Shown piece after piece: positions 23,865 to 35,781 of a DNA stretch of 64,000 nt (its first letter is position 1; every line of letters begins with the position of its first letter). The notes under the pieces are model-generated. The model was not told the DNA's origin. It searched no databases and saw only the letters and a program-made list of their open reading frames with translations. A program made the translations under genes and the position numbers. Origin of the DNA: Talpa occidentalis (taxonomy: Eukaryota; Chordata; Mammalia; Eulipotyphla; Talpidae); NCBI RefSeq assembly GCF_014898055.3, contig NW_023601433.1, forward strand, positions 47,115,876 through 47,179,875. Reading direction: 5' to 3'.

Positions 23865-24010
23865 TTAATTTTGAAATAATAATGAATTCACAGGAAGTAT
23901 AGAGATAGTATAGTATTGAGAATGCCTTTTATCCTTCACCCAGTCTTCCCCAGCCGTCACAGGAATGCAGATGTAAGTTTTGCATTGACCACTCAGTATC
24001 ATAAACAGTA
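23865..24010. mobile_element. Old L1 3'-UTR-like fossil
   Basis: aatgaattcacaggaagtat, gatagtatagtattgagaat and ttcacccagtcttccccagc match the ordered text of an L1M 3'-terminal region. Same class as the fragments at the right edge of the window. Confidence 0.5.
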
Positions 24011-24264
24011 TTGCTACCATCACAGACTTCCAAAATGGTGGCTGGCACTTAGGACATTCTAGACAATCTGTCCTCAACTTGTATGGTAACTGCTTTTTTA
24101 AAATAGTGAATACTGTTAAAACTGCCAAATATACTTTGGTTATATATGAAAAAGATTTAAATTCAGGGTTCAGAAATTTATAAACAGTTGTTACTTACCT
24201 GAGTGGTCTGGTAGGATCTTAAGAAATTAAAGTTTATTTTTTTCATTCTTGGAGATTGTCCACA

Positions 24265-24392
24265 CCTTGTAGGATGTCTGGCATTCCCTGCCCTTTGTCA
24301 CAGGGTGATAGCAGTATTCTCCAACCATTGTGCCAACATTTCTAAAATGCCTCCCAGGGAGTGGTACCACTTCTTTGAGAGTTCCTAAGATA
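24265..24392 (-). mobile_element. MER5-type hAT fossil
   Basis: cttgtaggatgtctggcatt, ccctgccctttgtcac, catttctaaaatgcctccca, gggagtggtaccac and gagagttcct match the reverse complement of the MER5A/B class (…gtaggatgtttagcagcatccctgg…). Confidence 0.6.
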
Positions 24393-25720
24393 GGGGGACA
24401 AATATGACTTTTCAGGATGGAATTTTCCTCTTAATGCCCTTCTTGGAGAGAAAATCCTTAGTGTATGGAGTGTTGGTTTGAAGCTGGATGGTAATATTGA
24501 TATTCTAATAGACACTGTTTTCTTATTCTTAAAGGCACAAATGGAGTGCTTTGAGTGGTAGCTATTTTAGTGCTAGCAGTTTTGCTACTTGTTAGATCTG
24601 AGAGCTCTAGAAATCCTCTTTATGGCTTGTTGTGTTTGTGAGTACAGAATCCTGCCAGTCCCAGCACCAATAGCTTGTGTTTCTTCATTAGTAACAAAAT
24701 CATTTTTCCTTACTCCCAGTCTCTAATACATCAGTGTTCTTTACTGGAACATAATTTTTTTTGATAAAATATTACTATCATAGATAACAGGAATGTTGAA
24801 TAAAGTGTTTGGTAAAATAGATTGCTAATTGTCCTAGGCTTTTGGGACCTGAATCTGTTACAGGTCTGAAATGGGTGACTTTCAGGGTTGGAAGCAGGTT
24901 TCTGTCTTTATGATTTGTTTTTAAAAGATGAACTTACGTCAGTGTCATCAGAGCTTGAGTGCAGACTAAGACATCAAACTAGCCTTGTTAAGTGAAATAA
25001 AATTTTCTTTTGTGGGTGTGTGCACATATATGTGTAGATATTATGTACATAAATTTCATGGGTTTTCAAGCAATGTATATAACAATACTGATATGTATGG
25101 AAGTGCTTTTCAAACTCCATCTTCAAGACATCTTCCCCAGTTCACTTATCATGGCATACATAATTTTTTTGGTGGATGCACCTTAATCCTTTCAGACTTA
25201 TCCTTAACTAGAAAGCAATGTCTCTTTCTTAGGAGAACAGTTCACTACAGAGTATAAAATGCTACAGAGATATCATGGATGGAAGACATTTGTTTTTGAT
25301 TAACATTGATTCTCTGGGGAAATCTATTATTTTAAGTATTATGAGAGCAATGCTAGAATCATTTAATAAAAATCAGTTGAAGAAATGTGCATTATTTGCC
25401 CCTGGAAATCTCCTAGGTATTTTATAATATGGCTATATTTCTCAAATGCTTCATGATCACTTTTTTTGAGTAGAAAAATGGTAAATACAAATTGTTAGCT
25501 GTAAACTACCTTAGATACCAGAATATGTGTGTAACATTTCTTAATGGCTAAAAAATAGTACAATACAAATGGGAGGGGTGGGTTCCAAAGTGACTAGATA
25601 TTTGGATACATTTTTGCCATTAAAAAAAAAGATTGGTTGAAGCCTTATGTTTATATAATGTATCTTTTGTGACAGGCTTAATTAAAAAGATAAGTGGGTT
25701 AATTATAGAATTTATTGCAG
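24393..25720. other. Unannotated AT-rich sequence
   Basis: No exon or named repeat identified. Confidence 0.45.
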
Positions 25721-25724
25721 TGTG

Positions 25725-26055
25725 GAAATTATCTCAAACTTTAGTGACTTAAAGAAAGACACTTAAGGTGTGGTGTAGCTAGCTGGTGTCTCTGGCTCAC
25801 TCCCTCATGAGGTTAGTTGCCTGATGGCTCAAGTGTGACTGGGTCTCATGTGGCTCTTGGCTGTAGATCCCAGTTCTTTACTGCCATCTGAAAACCTTGA
25901 CCATTTAAACAGAAGTCACATACTTTCTATGACCTAATTTAAGAAGTAAAACACTCCATCACTTCTGCTATATTTTATTTCTTAGAAATAGGCAGAGGAG
26001 AGGGCCAGGAGATGGAGTTCAGGGGGGATATTTTAGAGACTGTCTACCATATTAA
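25725..26055 (+). mobile_element. Ancient interspersed repeat, family not named
   Basis: caaactttagtgacttaaag, tctctggctcactccctcatg, agttgcctgatggctcaagtg, and finally ttttagagactgtctacca resemble a common mammalian-wide repeat of a few hundred bp ending in '...agagtctgcctacca'. I cannot assign the family with certainty. Confidence 0.5.
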
Positions 26056-26059
26056 GTTT

Positions 26060-27570
26060 ACTTATATAATGTGGTTTGCTAAAATTTGCCATTATAAGAA
26101 GCTAGTTGAAACTTGTATACCAAATGGCTTGTGAAAGATTTTAATAGGTAAAGTTACGTTCACAAAAAATGAGTAACTATCTCCAAGTGAAATAAGTTTT
26201 TAATTCATAAATATTCTGAGCCAATCTTTAGGGAGGAATATTAGAAAGCTTGGCAGTATATACATAACTTCGCACTCTATTAAAACATTAAGCCATAAGA
26301 CTATTTTTTTTTTCCCTCTGCTAACTAAAGTGACTTGTGAATTGCTCTTGTGGGTGAGCCTTCTTTTGGTAATCCTTTCTAATATTAGTTTTTACTTTGG
26401 CATTAGTATGCTGGCTGAAATCCTCGTGCTTAACATGTTGCTTGCTCAAAAGAATTATGTGAGGTGCTATTGAATTGACTGCCAGTAAATCATCTTTCCT
26501 TTCTCTTTTCTTTATACTGATACTTTTTCTTCTGTTCACTCACTTTCAGTTGAAATGTTTGATTTCTAAGTGTCATCCTTAAATGAGGCAGAAAGTTTTA
26601 GTTTATTTCCCTTTCTGCTGATACACTAAATGGATAACAACTGCTTGTAGAAGTATTCTGGATGATTCTAACCAGTGGTGTGATAGTACTTGGCCACTTG
26701 TGAAACAGTTCTGAAGAGTGCATTGCATTGCAAAGAAGACACTTGTTTATATATACGTTTCAAAGGTTATAGGACCACCTAGGTTCAAAGCTTAGAGATT
26801 TGCAAGTGTGATTAAAATACTTTGCTTAGCCTATACTGTAGTATTTTTCTAGGCAATAGTGTATTTACCTTCCTATTAAAACCCATTGACTTATTTCTAT
26901 TTTCAGATTGAGTTTTGATTAATGGAAGCAGTAGTATTTGCATTTGTGTTAGTTTTCATTTGTCTTCAGTGCATATGATTCTGTAGGTCCTTCCTCTTCC
27001 TCTCCCTGTCCCCCTCCCCCACTTAAGCAGCAGGGAGTATCAAAAATCATCATTTTATCCTTTGTTTGTATAACCTGTTCTGTCTGACACAACCTTCTAT
27101 CATGACTTTAGTTAGCTGTTTCAGTCACACCCATACAATTTATATAATGGGGGATTTCCACTGTTGTTAAACCTTCCTTGTCACCCATCACCAAATTAAA
27201 CTTACAGGGCATCAAGGTATGCCCTTCCAGGGGGTGCAATTTGGATCCTAGTTCTTACATTTTAGATAGAAACTGTTCCTAGGGATTCCATTCCGCCCCC
27301 CCCCCCCCCGTCTTTGGTGAGTGAGTAATAGTAAAACTAATCTAAACTCAGTGTCCAGGTTCAAAAAGAAATTATCTACGTAAGTTGAAAGTTCATAGTA
27401 CTTGGTTGTCCCAACTAGAAAATGACTCATCATGAGGTGTAGTTTTGTAGAGACCATGACATGATAGAGGAAAAAGGAAATTTCAGGTGAAACAGTGACT
27501 CGGTTACTTAGAATTTGCTTGGCTTTTCTCATGTCCTTTACTTCAAAGGCTCTTGGCTGCAGTGCAGTAT
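26060..27570. other. Unannotated sequence with a C run
   Basis: A C homopolymer of about 15 lies at 27295-27309. No gene or named repeat found. Confidence 0.45.
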
Positions 27571-27574
27571 ATGT

Positions 27575-27795
27575 TGTAGTGGCCTGGTAGAGAGGTTTTG
27601 GATGATGCTATTTCACCTTCTAGCTGTATTACTCAGAGAAATTCTCAATCTGTCTGAATCTGGGTTTCCTTACCTAAAAGAATGCCACTTTGAAGAGGTG
27701 TTCTGGACATTAAAAGGATTGTATGAAATAACATCTAGCACAGTGTGTGGTAATTGGTGGGTATTCTATAACAGTTGGTGTGATTTTAAACCTTT
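27575..27795 (+). mobile_element. MIR fossil
   Basis: accttctagctgtattact, ctgaatctgggtttcctta, cctaaaagaatg, ggattgtatgaaataacatc and tagcacagtgtgtggta are in MIR order. Confidence 0.65.
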
Positions 27796-29180
27796 TTCTT
27801 TATTCAGCTGACATTTCCAAGTTGAACATTTCCCATGTCAATGCTATGATCTGATAATATGAGCTCTAGTTAAAGCAGACAATGTAGATAATCATAGCAT
27901 TTTCTGCCATTTCAGATACTGGACAACTTTACAGAAACACGGAGTGCTTATACGGAGGTTGGAAATAGATACAACTTAGGAGTGAAAATCAAAGGCAGCC
28001 TCATAACTGAGTTGCCAGTAAGGAGGTTGGTTTAGGAAATTAAATTTCATGTCTAAAAAGACATTTAAAAGTGGATTTAGATATGAGAACATTTTTAATG
28101 GATTCAAACTGGCATCATAGACTTAAAATTGACTTAAAAATTTATACATTAAAAAAACAAAAATACAGTTAACTCAGGGTATCTTGTAAAAAAAAAAATA
28201 TACATTGACTAAAGGAGTCAGAAATTTCCCTTTACAAATATTCAAGAAATTATGTCATCCCTCTTGTATCTTTTTAAGAAGTCTCCTTTTGGCAGTACTG
28301 TTTTGTGACTTGAGTCTAAAACCTGAAACTAAGAATCATGCAGAAAGGCAAGTAAAAGAGGATTAAGCAACAGACGAGATCTGTTGTGTAAGACAGCCTT
28401 CCTTCCTACTAATCAATGAGTATTTTTGATTATTTGATCCAGTTAATATCATTTCAGTTCTAAAATTAGTTGATCAGGCCAAAAAAGGAAAGATTGAAAA
28501 AAGTGTGCTGTAATAAGTTTTCTTTTTCTCTTGTCAGTATTTCTTTTAGTGTTAGTTCTTTTGCTCTCCACATCCTTGAGGAGAGATTATTTTGGGGAAA
28601 TAACAGATACCAGCCTCAGAGGCCAGTGTAAGGTTGTCTGTTAACACTGAAGATGCAGGCCCACACAACTATTTTTTGTTTTTTTCTCCCCACAATGTCA
28701 TAAAAATCACTTACATTGTACTATTCAGCACACCAATTTACCTGTTCTCTGAGGTTTACCTGGAGCTTGGCTGCCAGCTTCTCCAAAGGTGTCCTGGACT
28801 GTTTCTTTGTTTTTCTGTTTGTCAAGCCAAGTGCCTTTGGGTGGTGAATAGAGTGTCATTCAGTTCTGCTCTCAGTTGGGTGTTTGGGAATAGGAGAGAC
28901 TTCGTTTACAGAGCTCTGTAGACCTGAGCTTAGCATATTTTGTGTGGATTAGTCCTGAGGATGTATCCTTGGGACTGGAGACAGCAAAGGACTGGGGCAA
29001 CCAAGTATGTCAAGGAGTAGTTAGTTACCTGTGGCTCCTGCTGTTTTCTTCTAATCTAAAACATCTCAGGATGAGACAGTTGAAAAAGTAGGTAGTGGTA
29101 GAAGAAAAAAAGAATTTCCACTCTGACTTTAAGACCATTCCCTTTTAATATTTTGGTAGATCAGAATAGGTTTCATTGAC
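27796..29180. other. Unannotated sequence
   Basis: No exon or named repeat recognised. Confidence 0.45.
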
Positions 29181-29191
29181 ACAAGACTTTT

Positions 29192-29463
29192 TTTTTTAAA
29201 GATTTATTTATTTATGCATACAAGAATTGGGGTACAGGCCAGAGGTATGGGGGTGTGTGAGAAGATTCAATAGAGACCGAGTGGGGAACAAAACAGGCAG
29301 ATTGACTGAAATACACTGCTGAGGGGAGCAGTGGGTGAGACAGGAGAGGTCTGCCATGTGGGTAGCTTCTGGGCCAGCTGGGGATTGAACTCGTGCTGCA
29401 GAGGCTGAGGATAGCCTCATAGGTTGCATCTTAACCCCTTGTGCCACCAGGGAGTTCCTGAAG
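29192..29463 (-). mobile_element. tRNA-derived SINE, short form, full length
   Basis: Tail aaagatttatttatttatgcat, body cactgctgaggggagcagtggg, head gtgccaccagggagttcc. Direct repeat CAAGACTTTT at 29182-29191 and 29464-29473. Forms an inverted pair with the next SINE. Confidence 0.9.
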
Positions 29464-29546
29464 CAAGACTTTTGACTGAGGTATTGTCAGATAGCACCTG
29501 GCTCTGTAAATGAAGAGAATAGCCACATCAAAAAACTGTCTTGTGG

Positions 29547-29790
29547 GGCTTGCCTGGTGGTGCAAGGGGTTAAGCACTGCACTATGAAGCAATCCACAGC
29601 CTTTGCAGCACGAGTTCGATCCCCGGCCAGGAAGTAACCCACATGGTGAGGCAGACCTCTCCTGTCTCGCCTGCTGCTCCCCCCTCAGCATTGTTTCAGT
29701 CAGTCTGCCTGTTCTGTTCCCCACTCTGTCTCTGGTGAATCCTCTCACCCCCTGCATCTGCTCTTGTATACATAAGTAACTCTTGAAAAA
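29547..29790 (+). mobile_element. tRNA-derived SINE, short form
   Basis: Head ggcttgcctggtggtgcaag, box B gagttcgatcc near 29611, tail ending taactcttg plus A run. Flanks AAAAAACTGTCTTGTGG (about 29530-29546) and AAAAAACTGTTTTGTGG (about 29791-29807) differ at one base, a slightly aged duplication. Confidence 0.88.
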
Positions 29791-29810
29791 AAAAAAACTG
29801 TTTTGTGGAA

Positions 29811-30485
29811 ATTATTGAATGCTAATTTTTTAGTATTAGTTGCTTTATCCCATTGTACTCTAAAATGCACGACTGATTTTTATATTAGTCAGTTCTAACT
29901 TACCTTCAAATACACACATGTGTGGCACACACACACATTATTAGCTTATGGTATGGTTTTAGGAGCCTTTAAATTACTTTTCTTAAAAGCTTATTACATA
30001 AATAATACAAAGGGCTAACTTATGTTAGTGCTTATTGCCAAATAGGGAATGCTGTCTGCACAACATGCTGATCAGAATTAGTTATTTTCAAGTTGTCTTA
30101 TTAACGTTTGAGATTGGAATGGGAAGGAGATGCCATTTATCAGACACATCTTCTAAATATAATTAAAAAAAGAGTTGTCCTTTCCTGGTTACTTGCCCCC
30201 ACTAGTACATTATCATTTAAGGGCACCTTAGAAGCTGGGTCTTTCTTGTCCCACAGAAAAATCTTCCACAAAAAATGCCAATTCTTCTAGCTTCCAAAAA
30301 AAAAAATGTTATTCTCTAAGAAAATATGACTAAAATTTAGTTTATTGGCAAAACCATCAGTTTAATAAAAGAGGTAACTGCATGTCTCAGATACATAACC
30401 AACTTTGTCTCCCTCTCTGTAAGCATAGAGCGCTATGCACATTTGAGGTAGTATTGGTATTTTAACCATACTCACTATCAACACA
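29811..30485. other. Unannotated sequence
   Basis: Contains a short (CA)n near 29927-29937. No gene signal. Confidence 0.45.
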
Positions 30486-30489
30486 GCAA

Positions 30490-30720
30490 CCAGTTCCATA
30501 TATTGGGTAATTATGTGCCAAATACTAGGCTGAGTATTTTAATTGCACTTCATAAGTACCACAAATTAGTAAAGTTATTTTCCTAAATTTTTAGGTGAAG
30601 AGATAGTCTTATAGAAGATAAACAACTTCTCAAATCTTACAAAGCTTTTGAAATGATGGACTTTGAACAAGCAAATCCTATGCTTCTCTGTGTGCCCCCC
30701 CACCAATTTACAGTACAAGA
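30490..30720 (-). mobile_element. Possible MIR fossil
   Basis: tatgtgccaaatactaggct, attttaattgcacttcataa, attttcctaaatttttaggtg and cttctcaaatcttacaaag follow reverse-MIR order with many changes. Confidence 0.45.
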
Positions 30721-31175
30721 TAGTATAAATAACTCTTATTTATAATCTGAATTCACATGAGGTGTGCATACATTTAGACACCTTAATCATTACAGACAAG
30801 AAATAAAGGCTCGTTGCCCCTAACTCTTCTCTTCCAAACACAAACATGTTAATTGCATTTTCCACATAGTCTTCCAGTTATCTAGACTTTAATGGTTTGG
30901 GATGAAGAAGTGAAATTGAGAGAAAAGTCACAATCCCACTTTTGATATTACAACATGTATGTCTGTAGGTGGGCCATTTTCCTTTTAATCATCATGCCTT
31001 CCTGTTTTTGTTGAAATGTCATATCCATAAATCAAGATTAATTTCCCTCTATTTGTAGTCTGTGTTCTATTTTCCTCTGTATAAGTTTTAGGTATAAATT
31101 ATCATTTTTTCTTCCTCCTCACTATTCCTTATATCCCCCTTAACCTCAGAATCCTCACTTCCTTTGTTAATATCC
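30721..31175. other. Unannotated sequence
   Basis: AT-rich, possibly including the 3' UTR of the L1 that follows. No gene signal. Confidence 0.4.
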
Positions 31176-31179
31176 ACTA

Positions 31180-33220
31180 GTTGTAAATGTTTTGCTTTGT
31201 TTTATTGTCCACTATGTAAATGTTCAGTATTTGTTATTCTGACTTGCTTCAATATGCATTTTTCCCTTTGACTCCTGCATTTTGTTGTCAGTGGCAGCAT
31301 TTTATCTTATGACTGAATACTATTCCGTAGTGTGGATATACCACATCTTGATCCAGTTGTCTGTTGATAGGTATTTAGGTTGCTTCCGTGTCCTAGCTGT
31401 TGCAAGTAGTGTTGCAGTAAATGTTGCAGAGCATAAATTTTTTTGTACTGATGGTTTCATGTTCCTTTGGTAGATGCCCAGGAGTGGGATTGCTGGGTCA
31501 TACAGTATTTCCATTTTTAGTTTATAAAGTAAATTGGACTGATTTCCATAAAGGCTTTATCAGTTTACATTCCCACCAACAATGTAATAGGTTCCTCTTT
31601 CTTTGTATCCTCTCAAGTATTTGTTGTCGGGGGTCTTTTTAATATGTGTCATTTTCATGGGTGTGTGGCATGGTAGCTCATTGTGGTTTTATCCTGTATC
31701 TTTCTTATTGGAAGTGATGATAAACTATTTATATATATCTGTTGGCTTTCTTGATATCCTCTTAGGTGAGTTGTCTGTTCATTTCTCATATATTACTTAG
31801 GTTGTTGGTTTTTCTGTTGAATTGTGTACATTTTAAGACATATCTTGGATATTAACCCCTTGTCAGTTATGTATTATGTAAATATGTTTTCCCATCATCA
31901 GAATGTCTTTCTAATCTTTTTGTATATTAAACCTTTTAATTTGAGGTAATTCCAGTTGACCATTTTTGCTTTTAGTTCCCTTGCCTGAGGGGTTGGATTT
32001 TCAAAAACATCTTTTATCATTGCTATCACAGAATATATGACAGTGTTTTCTTTATATTTTATTGTTGTATGGAAATCTTCATTGTATCTAAAGCTTTAAA
32101 TACATTTGGAATTTATTTTTGTGTATGGATTTAGAGAGTGATCTAATTTCATCTTTCCATGTGTGGCCTCCAGTTTTCCCAGCAGCATTTATTAAATCAT
32201 ATTTTCTGCAAATAGTGATAGTTTTACTTCTTTTCTTACTTGGAGTCCCTTGACTTCTCATTTGTAGGTGATAATTCTAGCCCAAATCTCTAATACTAAG
32301 TTAAACAGAAGTGGTGATAATGGGCATCCTTTTGCCCTCTGCATCTAGTGATATTTGTATTATCAATCTTTGTTGATATTATGTGTTACATTGATTTATG
32401 TATATTACATTATCTTTGCATTCCTGGGATAAATCCTACTTGTTCATGATGTATATTCTTTTAATAATATTGTTGAATTCAATTTGCTAGAATTTTGTTG
32501 AAGATTTGGGATCCATGTTCATCAGAGATGTTGGGCTGTAATTTTCATGTGTTGTCGTTATTTTCTTTTGGCATTAGGGTAATATTGGTATAAAATACAT
32601 TATGGAGTGTTCCCTCCTCTTGTATTTTTAAAACAAATTTGAGCCAGATGAGCGCTAGACTTTCTTTAAAGTTTTGATAAAATTCATATTTAAGGTCATC
32701 TGATCCTTGGCTTTTGCTATGGGGAAGATTTTTGATTCTTTCAGTTTGCATGCTTACAGTCATGTAACTTTTGTGTTTTGTCCTGGTTTAGTCAATATAC
32801 CTGGTAAGGTATATTAATCTAGAAACTTGTCCATTCTGCCAGGTTTTTGACTTTATTGGCATATAGTTATACATAGTCATCTCATGATGCCTATGCCACC
32901 TGTGGCAGTTTTTCATCTTCTGTTATTCTATTAGTCCAGCTATAGTTTTGTAATATTCCTGAAGATCTATTTCTTAGTTTCATCTGTCTTTTGTACAGTC
33001 TTTAAAAAAAATCTTTTATTTTCACTTTTATTATTTCTTCCCTTCTACATATTTTGGGCCTTGTTTATCTCTTTTTCATGTTCCTTCAGGGGTAGTATTA
33101 GGTTATTTATTTTGTATTTTTCTTGCTTGTTAACATGGGGCTGTATTGCAGTAGTCTTGCCTGTTAAGACTGCTTTTGCTATGTTCTGTAGATGCCAGTA
33201 GCTTATATCCTTATTTTCAC
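31180..33220 (-). mobile_element. L1 element fragment
   Basis: About 2 kb of reverse-oriented L1: from the 3' end of ORF2 and adjacent UTR (about 31180-31330) back through the reverse-transcriptase region to about 32790 and further upstream ORF2 to about 33220. Diverged more than the L1 at 11.8-13.8 kb. Confidence 0.88.
31300..32790 (-). pseudogene. L1 ORF2 pseudogene, reverse transcriptase to C-terminus
   Basis: The minus frame at 31320-31514 contains DPAIPLLGIYQ and a KYLSTDNWIKMWYIHTTE-like end, the signature of the ORF2 C-terminal tail. The minus frame at 32545-32763 carries SQGSDDLKYEFYQNFKE and EEGTLHNVFY, the start of the ORF2 reverse-transcriptase domain (canonical SPGPDGFTGEFYQTF...EEGTLPNSFYEA). 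The two lie about 1.2 kb apart, the expected spacing, but many stops and frameshifts separate them, so the protein is dead. Confidence 0.9.
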
Positions 33221-33227
33221 TATGTAA

Positions 33228-33285
33228 ATTTCATCATGTAAATACCCAGAAGTGGGATTTCATCATGTAAGTACCCAGAAGTGGG
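33228..33285. repeat. 29-bp tandem duplication
   Basis: Two adjacent units at 33228-33256 and 33257-33285 (each begins atttcatcatgta and ends acccagaagtggg) differ at one base. It sits at the seam between two L1 fragments. Confidence 0.9.
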
Positions 33286-34050
33286 ATTACTGGATTGTGC
33301 TGTAGTTCTGTTTTTAATTTTTTGAGGAAATGCCACACTGTTTGGCTGTGCCAATTTATATTCCTACCAACAGTGCGTAATAGTTTCCTTTTCTCTGGGC
33401 TCTTGCTAGCAGCACTTATTATTTCTTTTTTTTTTTTTTAAATTTTTTTTTTTTTTTAATAGAGGCATGTTTTATTTATTTATTTATTTGTTTGTTTGTT
33501 TATACATGCACTGGGTACAGTCAGAAGCGCGGGAGGGTGAGAGAATTCACCAGAGCCAGAGCGGGAGCAGAGCAGGCAGAAGGACCGAAGTACACTGCTG
33601 AGGGGAGCAGCGGGCGGCAGGAGAGGTCTGCGCGCCATGTGGGACCCTCCTCTGGTGGCCGGGGAGCAGCCGGGGATCGAACCGGCGCCGCAGAGGCCGC
33701 GGGCAGCTTCGCAACCCAGCGCTCAACCGCTGCGCCACCAGGGAGGCCCAGCACTTATTATTTCTTATCTTTTAAAAAAAATAACATTATTTTTATAATG
33801 GTTATTATAAAATAATAGGTGTATTTGGTGATAGCTCCTTATGGTTTTGATTTGCATTTCCCCAGTGACCAATGATGTTAATTATCTTTCAAACGTATTG
33901 ACACTTGCATGTGTCCTTTAGAAAAGTGTTTGAGATCTGCTCATTTTTCAAATAACAATTTTATTTCTTTTGCTTTGTGTGAGTTTTTTGGTGTAGTCCC
34001 ACTTGCTTATCTTTGTTTCTGTTGCCTTTATTTTTAGTTGTGGCTATTTC
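33257..34050 (-). mobile_element. L1 3'-part fragment split by a SINE
   Basis: cccagaagtgggattactgg, atgccacactgtttggctg and ttatattcctaccaacagtg mark the L1 ORF2 end in reverse. After the inserted SINE (33428-33748) the element resumes with ttatggttttgatttgcatt and continues to about 34050. This second occurrence of the ORF2 tail, directly next to the ORF2 interior of the fragment on its left, shows two separate L1 insertions or a rearrangement. Confidence 0.8.
33428..33748 (-). mobile_element. tRNA-derived SINE, long form, inside L1
   Basis: Near twin of the 660-988 copy, including the TTTAATAGAGGCATG tail segment and the CpG-rich body. Direct repeats CAGCACTTATTATTTCTT at 33410-33427 and 33749-33766 (18 bp, perfect) show a young insertion into older L1 DNA. 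The body retains box B (ggatcgaacc). Confidence 0.95.
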
Positions 34051-34244
34051 TTATAATGGGAAACGAGAAGGTAAAAAAATAACTTTGGTATTTGAAGATA
34101 AATGTATGGTCACCTTACGGTTATATTGGGATAGGAAGAGTATTTGTGAATTTTGATCATGAATATCTGACTTTTGCAAACCCTTAGGTGTATTTGTTAG
34201 CATATTGCAAATCTGTAACCTGCCTTTAAAGAAACATGAAGTTG

Positions 34245-34524
34245 GGGCCTCCCTGGTGGCATAGGGGTTAAGTCTCAGCACTATCAAGTTATTGCCAGCC
34301 ACTGCAGCATGACTTCCATCCCCAGCGAGAGAGCTAACCCATATGGTGCAGCAGCCCTCTCCTGTCTTACCCGCTGCTCCCTTCAGCAGTGTATTTCAGT
34401 ATATCTGCTTGTTTTGCTCCCCACTCTGTCTCTGGTGAATCCTCTCACACATTCCCTGAACCCCTTCACCTCTGGCCTAGACCCCAGTTCTTAATAAATA
34501 AAAAAAAAAAATCTTAAAAAAATA
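34245..34524 (+). mobile_element. tRNA-derived SINE, short form, diverged
   Basis: Head gggcctccctggtggcatagg, body cagcagtgtatttcag near 34385, tail with aataaat, A run and atctt. Box B is damaged (gacttccatcc). Target duplication unclear. Confidence 0.85.
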
Positions 34525-35360
34525 AAGTGAAGCTTTCGTTCTTTAGTTTTTAGATGAGTATATAATGTGGAATGGTCATTAAACATGACTTCTATTATGT
34601 CAAACTACTAAAAAATGTTTAAAAAAGTTAAACTTTAAAAAGTTGCATGTACTTATTGCTAGTGTTACTCCCTCCAGATAAGGGCAAATAATTCTGTCAG
34701 AAATTCTATTATGTTATAGAGTATTGTTTTCTATTACTATTTTCATTTTTTGAAGAGAGTAATTCTGAGAGGACAAACAAGGAGAGCTTTTTATGTAGAA
34801 CAATTTGAAGGTTAAAAACTTTGCACAATTAGATGCTAAATTTTCATTAAGATATAGAAACAGAATGCATACCCATAATTGTTGAAACTTCTTGGATTCC
34901 CAGGTGCTTTGCAGCCCTGGATTAACTTGGAGGAGAGGGGCTCTTATTTACAGCCTTTCCATTAACAGTTAACAGGTCTAGAGTGTGTGTATTTATTTCT
35001 GAAAGCTATCTTTGTGAGTCTTCATTTTTCCCATTTATATACTGTGAGGTCATCTCTTGGTTATTGCTGTAAATTTTCTGGGATCAATGCAGAGACTGGG
35101 TGTCCAGGAGGACACAGTGGAACCTCCTCAATCTTTGCTTCCTGCAACTGATTGTCCTGTCTGGTGATAGAAGACTGAGAGGGGAAGTGGTCCTTTGCAG
35201 GTGGTTGGAGTATGCAAGGAAGCACTGAGGAGTGACTGGATCTCTAGCCGGAGACTTCTGACCTAATGTTCTAAAGCCCATTTACCATCTTCTGATCCTT
35301 GGGAGTGTGGGGGTGGGTGGTGTGGGGGGTAAGGTGTGGCCTCTGATTATGCAGGAGATT
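34525..35360. other. Unannotated sequence
   Basis: No exon or named repeat recognised. A G/GT-rich patch lies near 35307-35335. Confidence 0.45.
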
Positions 35361-35377
35361 TTGAGAGTTATTTTTTT

Positions 35378-35643
35378 TTTAAGATTTATTTTTATTTATG
35401 CATACAAGAACTGGGGTGCAGGCCAGAGGTGGGGGTGGTGGTGAGAGGATTCACCAGAGATAGAGTGGAAGCAGAATAGGCGAATCTACTGAAATACACT
35501 GCTGAGGGAGCAGCAGGTGAGTCAGGGGAGGTCTGCTGTGCCATGTGGGTTAGCTCCCTGGCTGGGCATGGAAATCATCCTGCAGTGGCTGGTAATAACT
35601 TGATAGTGCTGAGACTTAAACAATTGCACCACCAGGGAGGCCC
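35378..35643 (-). mobile_element. tRNA-derived SINE, short form, full length
   Basis: Tail aagatttatttttatttatgc, body cactgctgagggagcagcagg, head caccaccagggaggccc. Direct repeat TTGAGAGTTATTTTTTT before (about 35361-35377) and after (35644-35660). Confidence 0.92.
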
Positions 35644-35719
35644 TTGAGAGTTATTTTTTTAAGCTACCCTCTTAATAAACAGGATTTTTAAGTGAACCTG
35701 TTTTATTGAAAATTTTGAT

Positions 35720-35781
35720 AGTTTATTTACCAGAGGTTTGTGGCATAAATAGTTTATTTACCAGAGGTTTGTGGCATAAAT
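35720..35781. repeat. 31-bp perfect tandem duplication
   Basis: Units at 35720-35750 and 35751-35781, each beginning agtttatttacc and ending tgtggcataaat, are identical. A recent slippage or repair product with no coding content. Confidence 0.95.

Noticed and set aside
29547..29640. Functional tRNA gene at SINE heads
   Set aside because: The box A/box B pattern is there, but no copy folds into a full cloverleaf with paired acceptor stem, and each is joined to a SINE body and tail.
31320..32763. Active L1 reverse transcriptase
   Set aside because: Family motifs are recognisable but frames are under 80 codons with multiple stops and shifts, so the element is dead.
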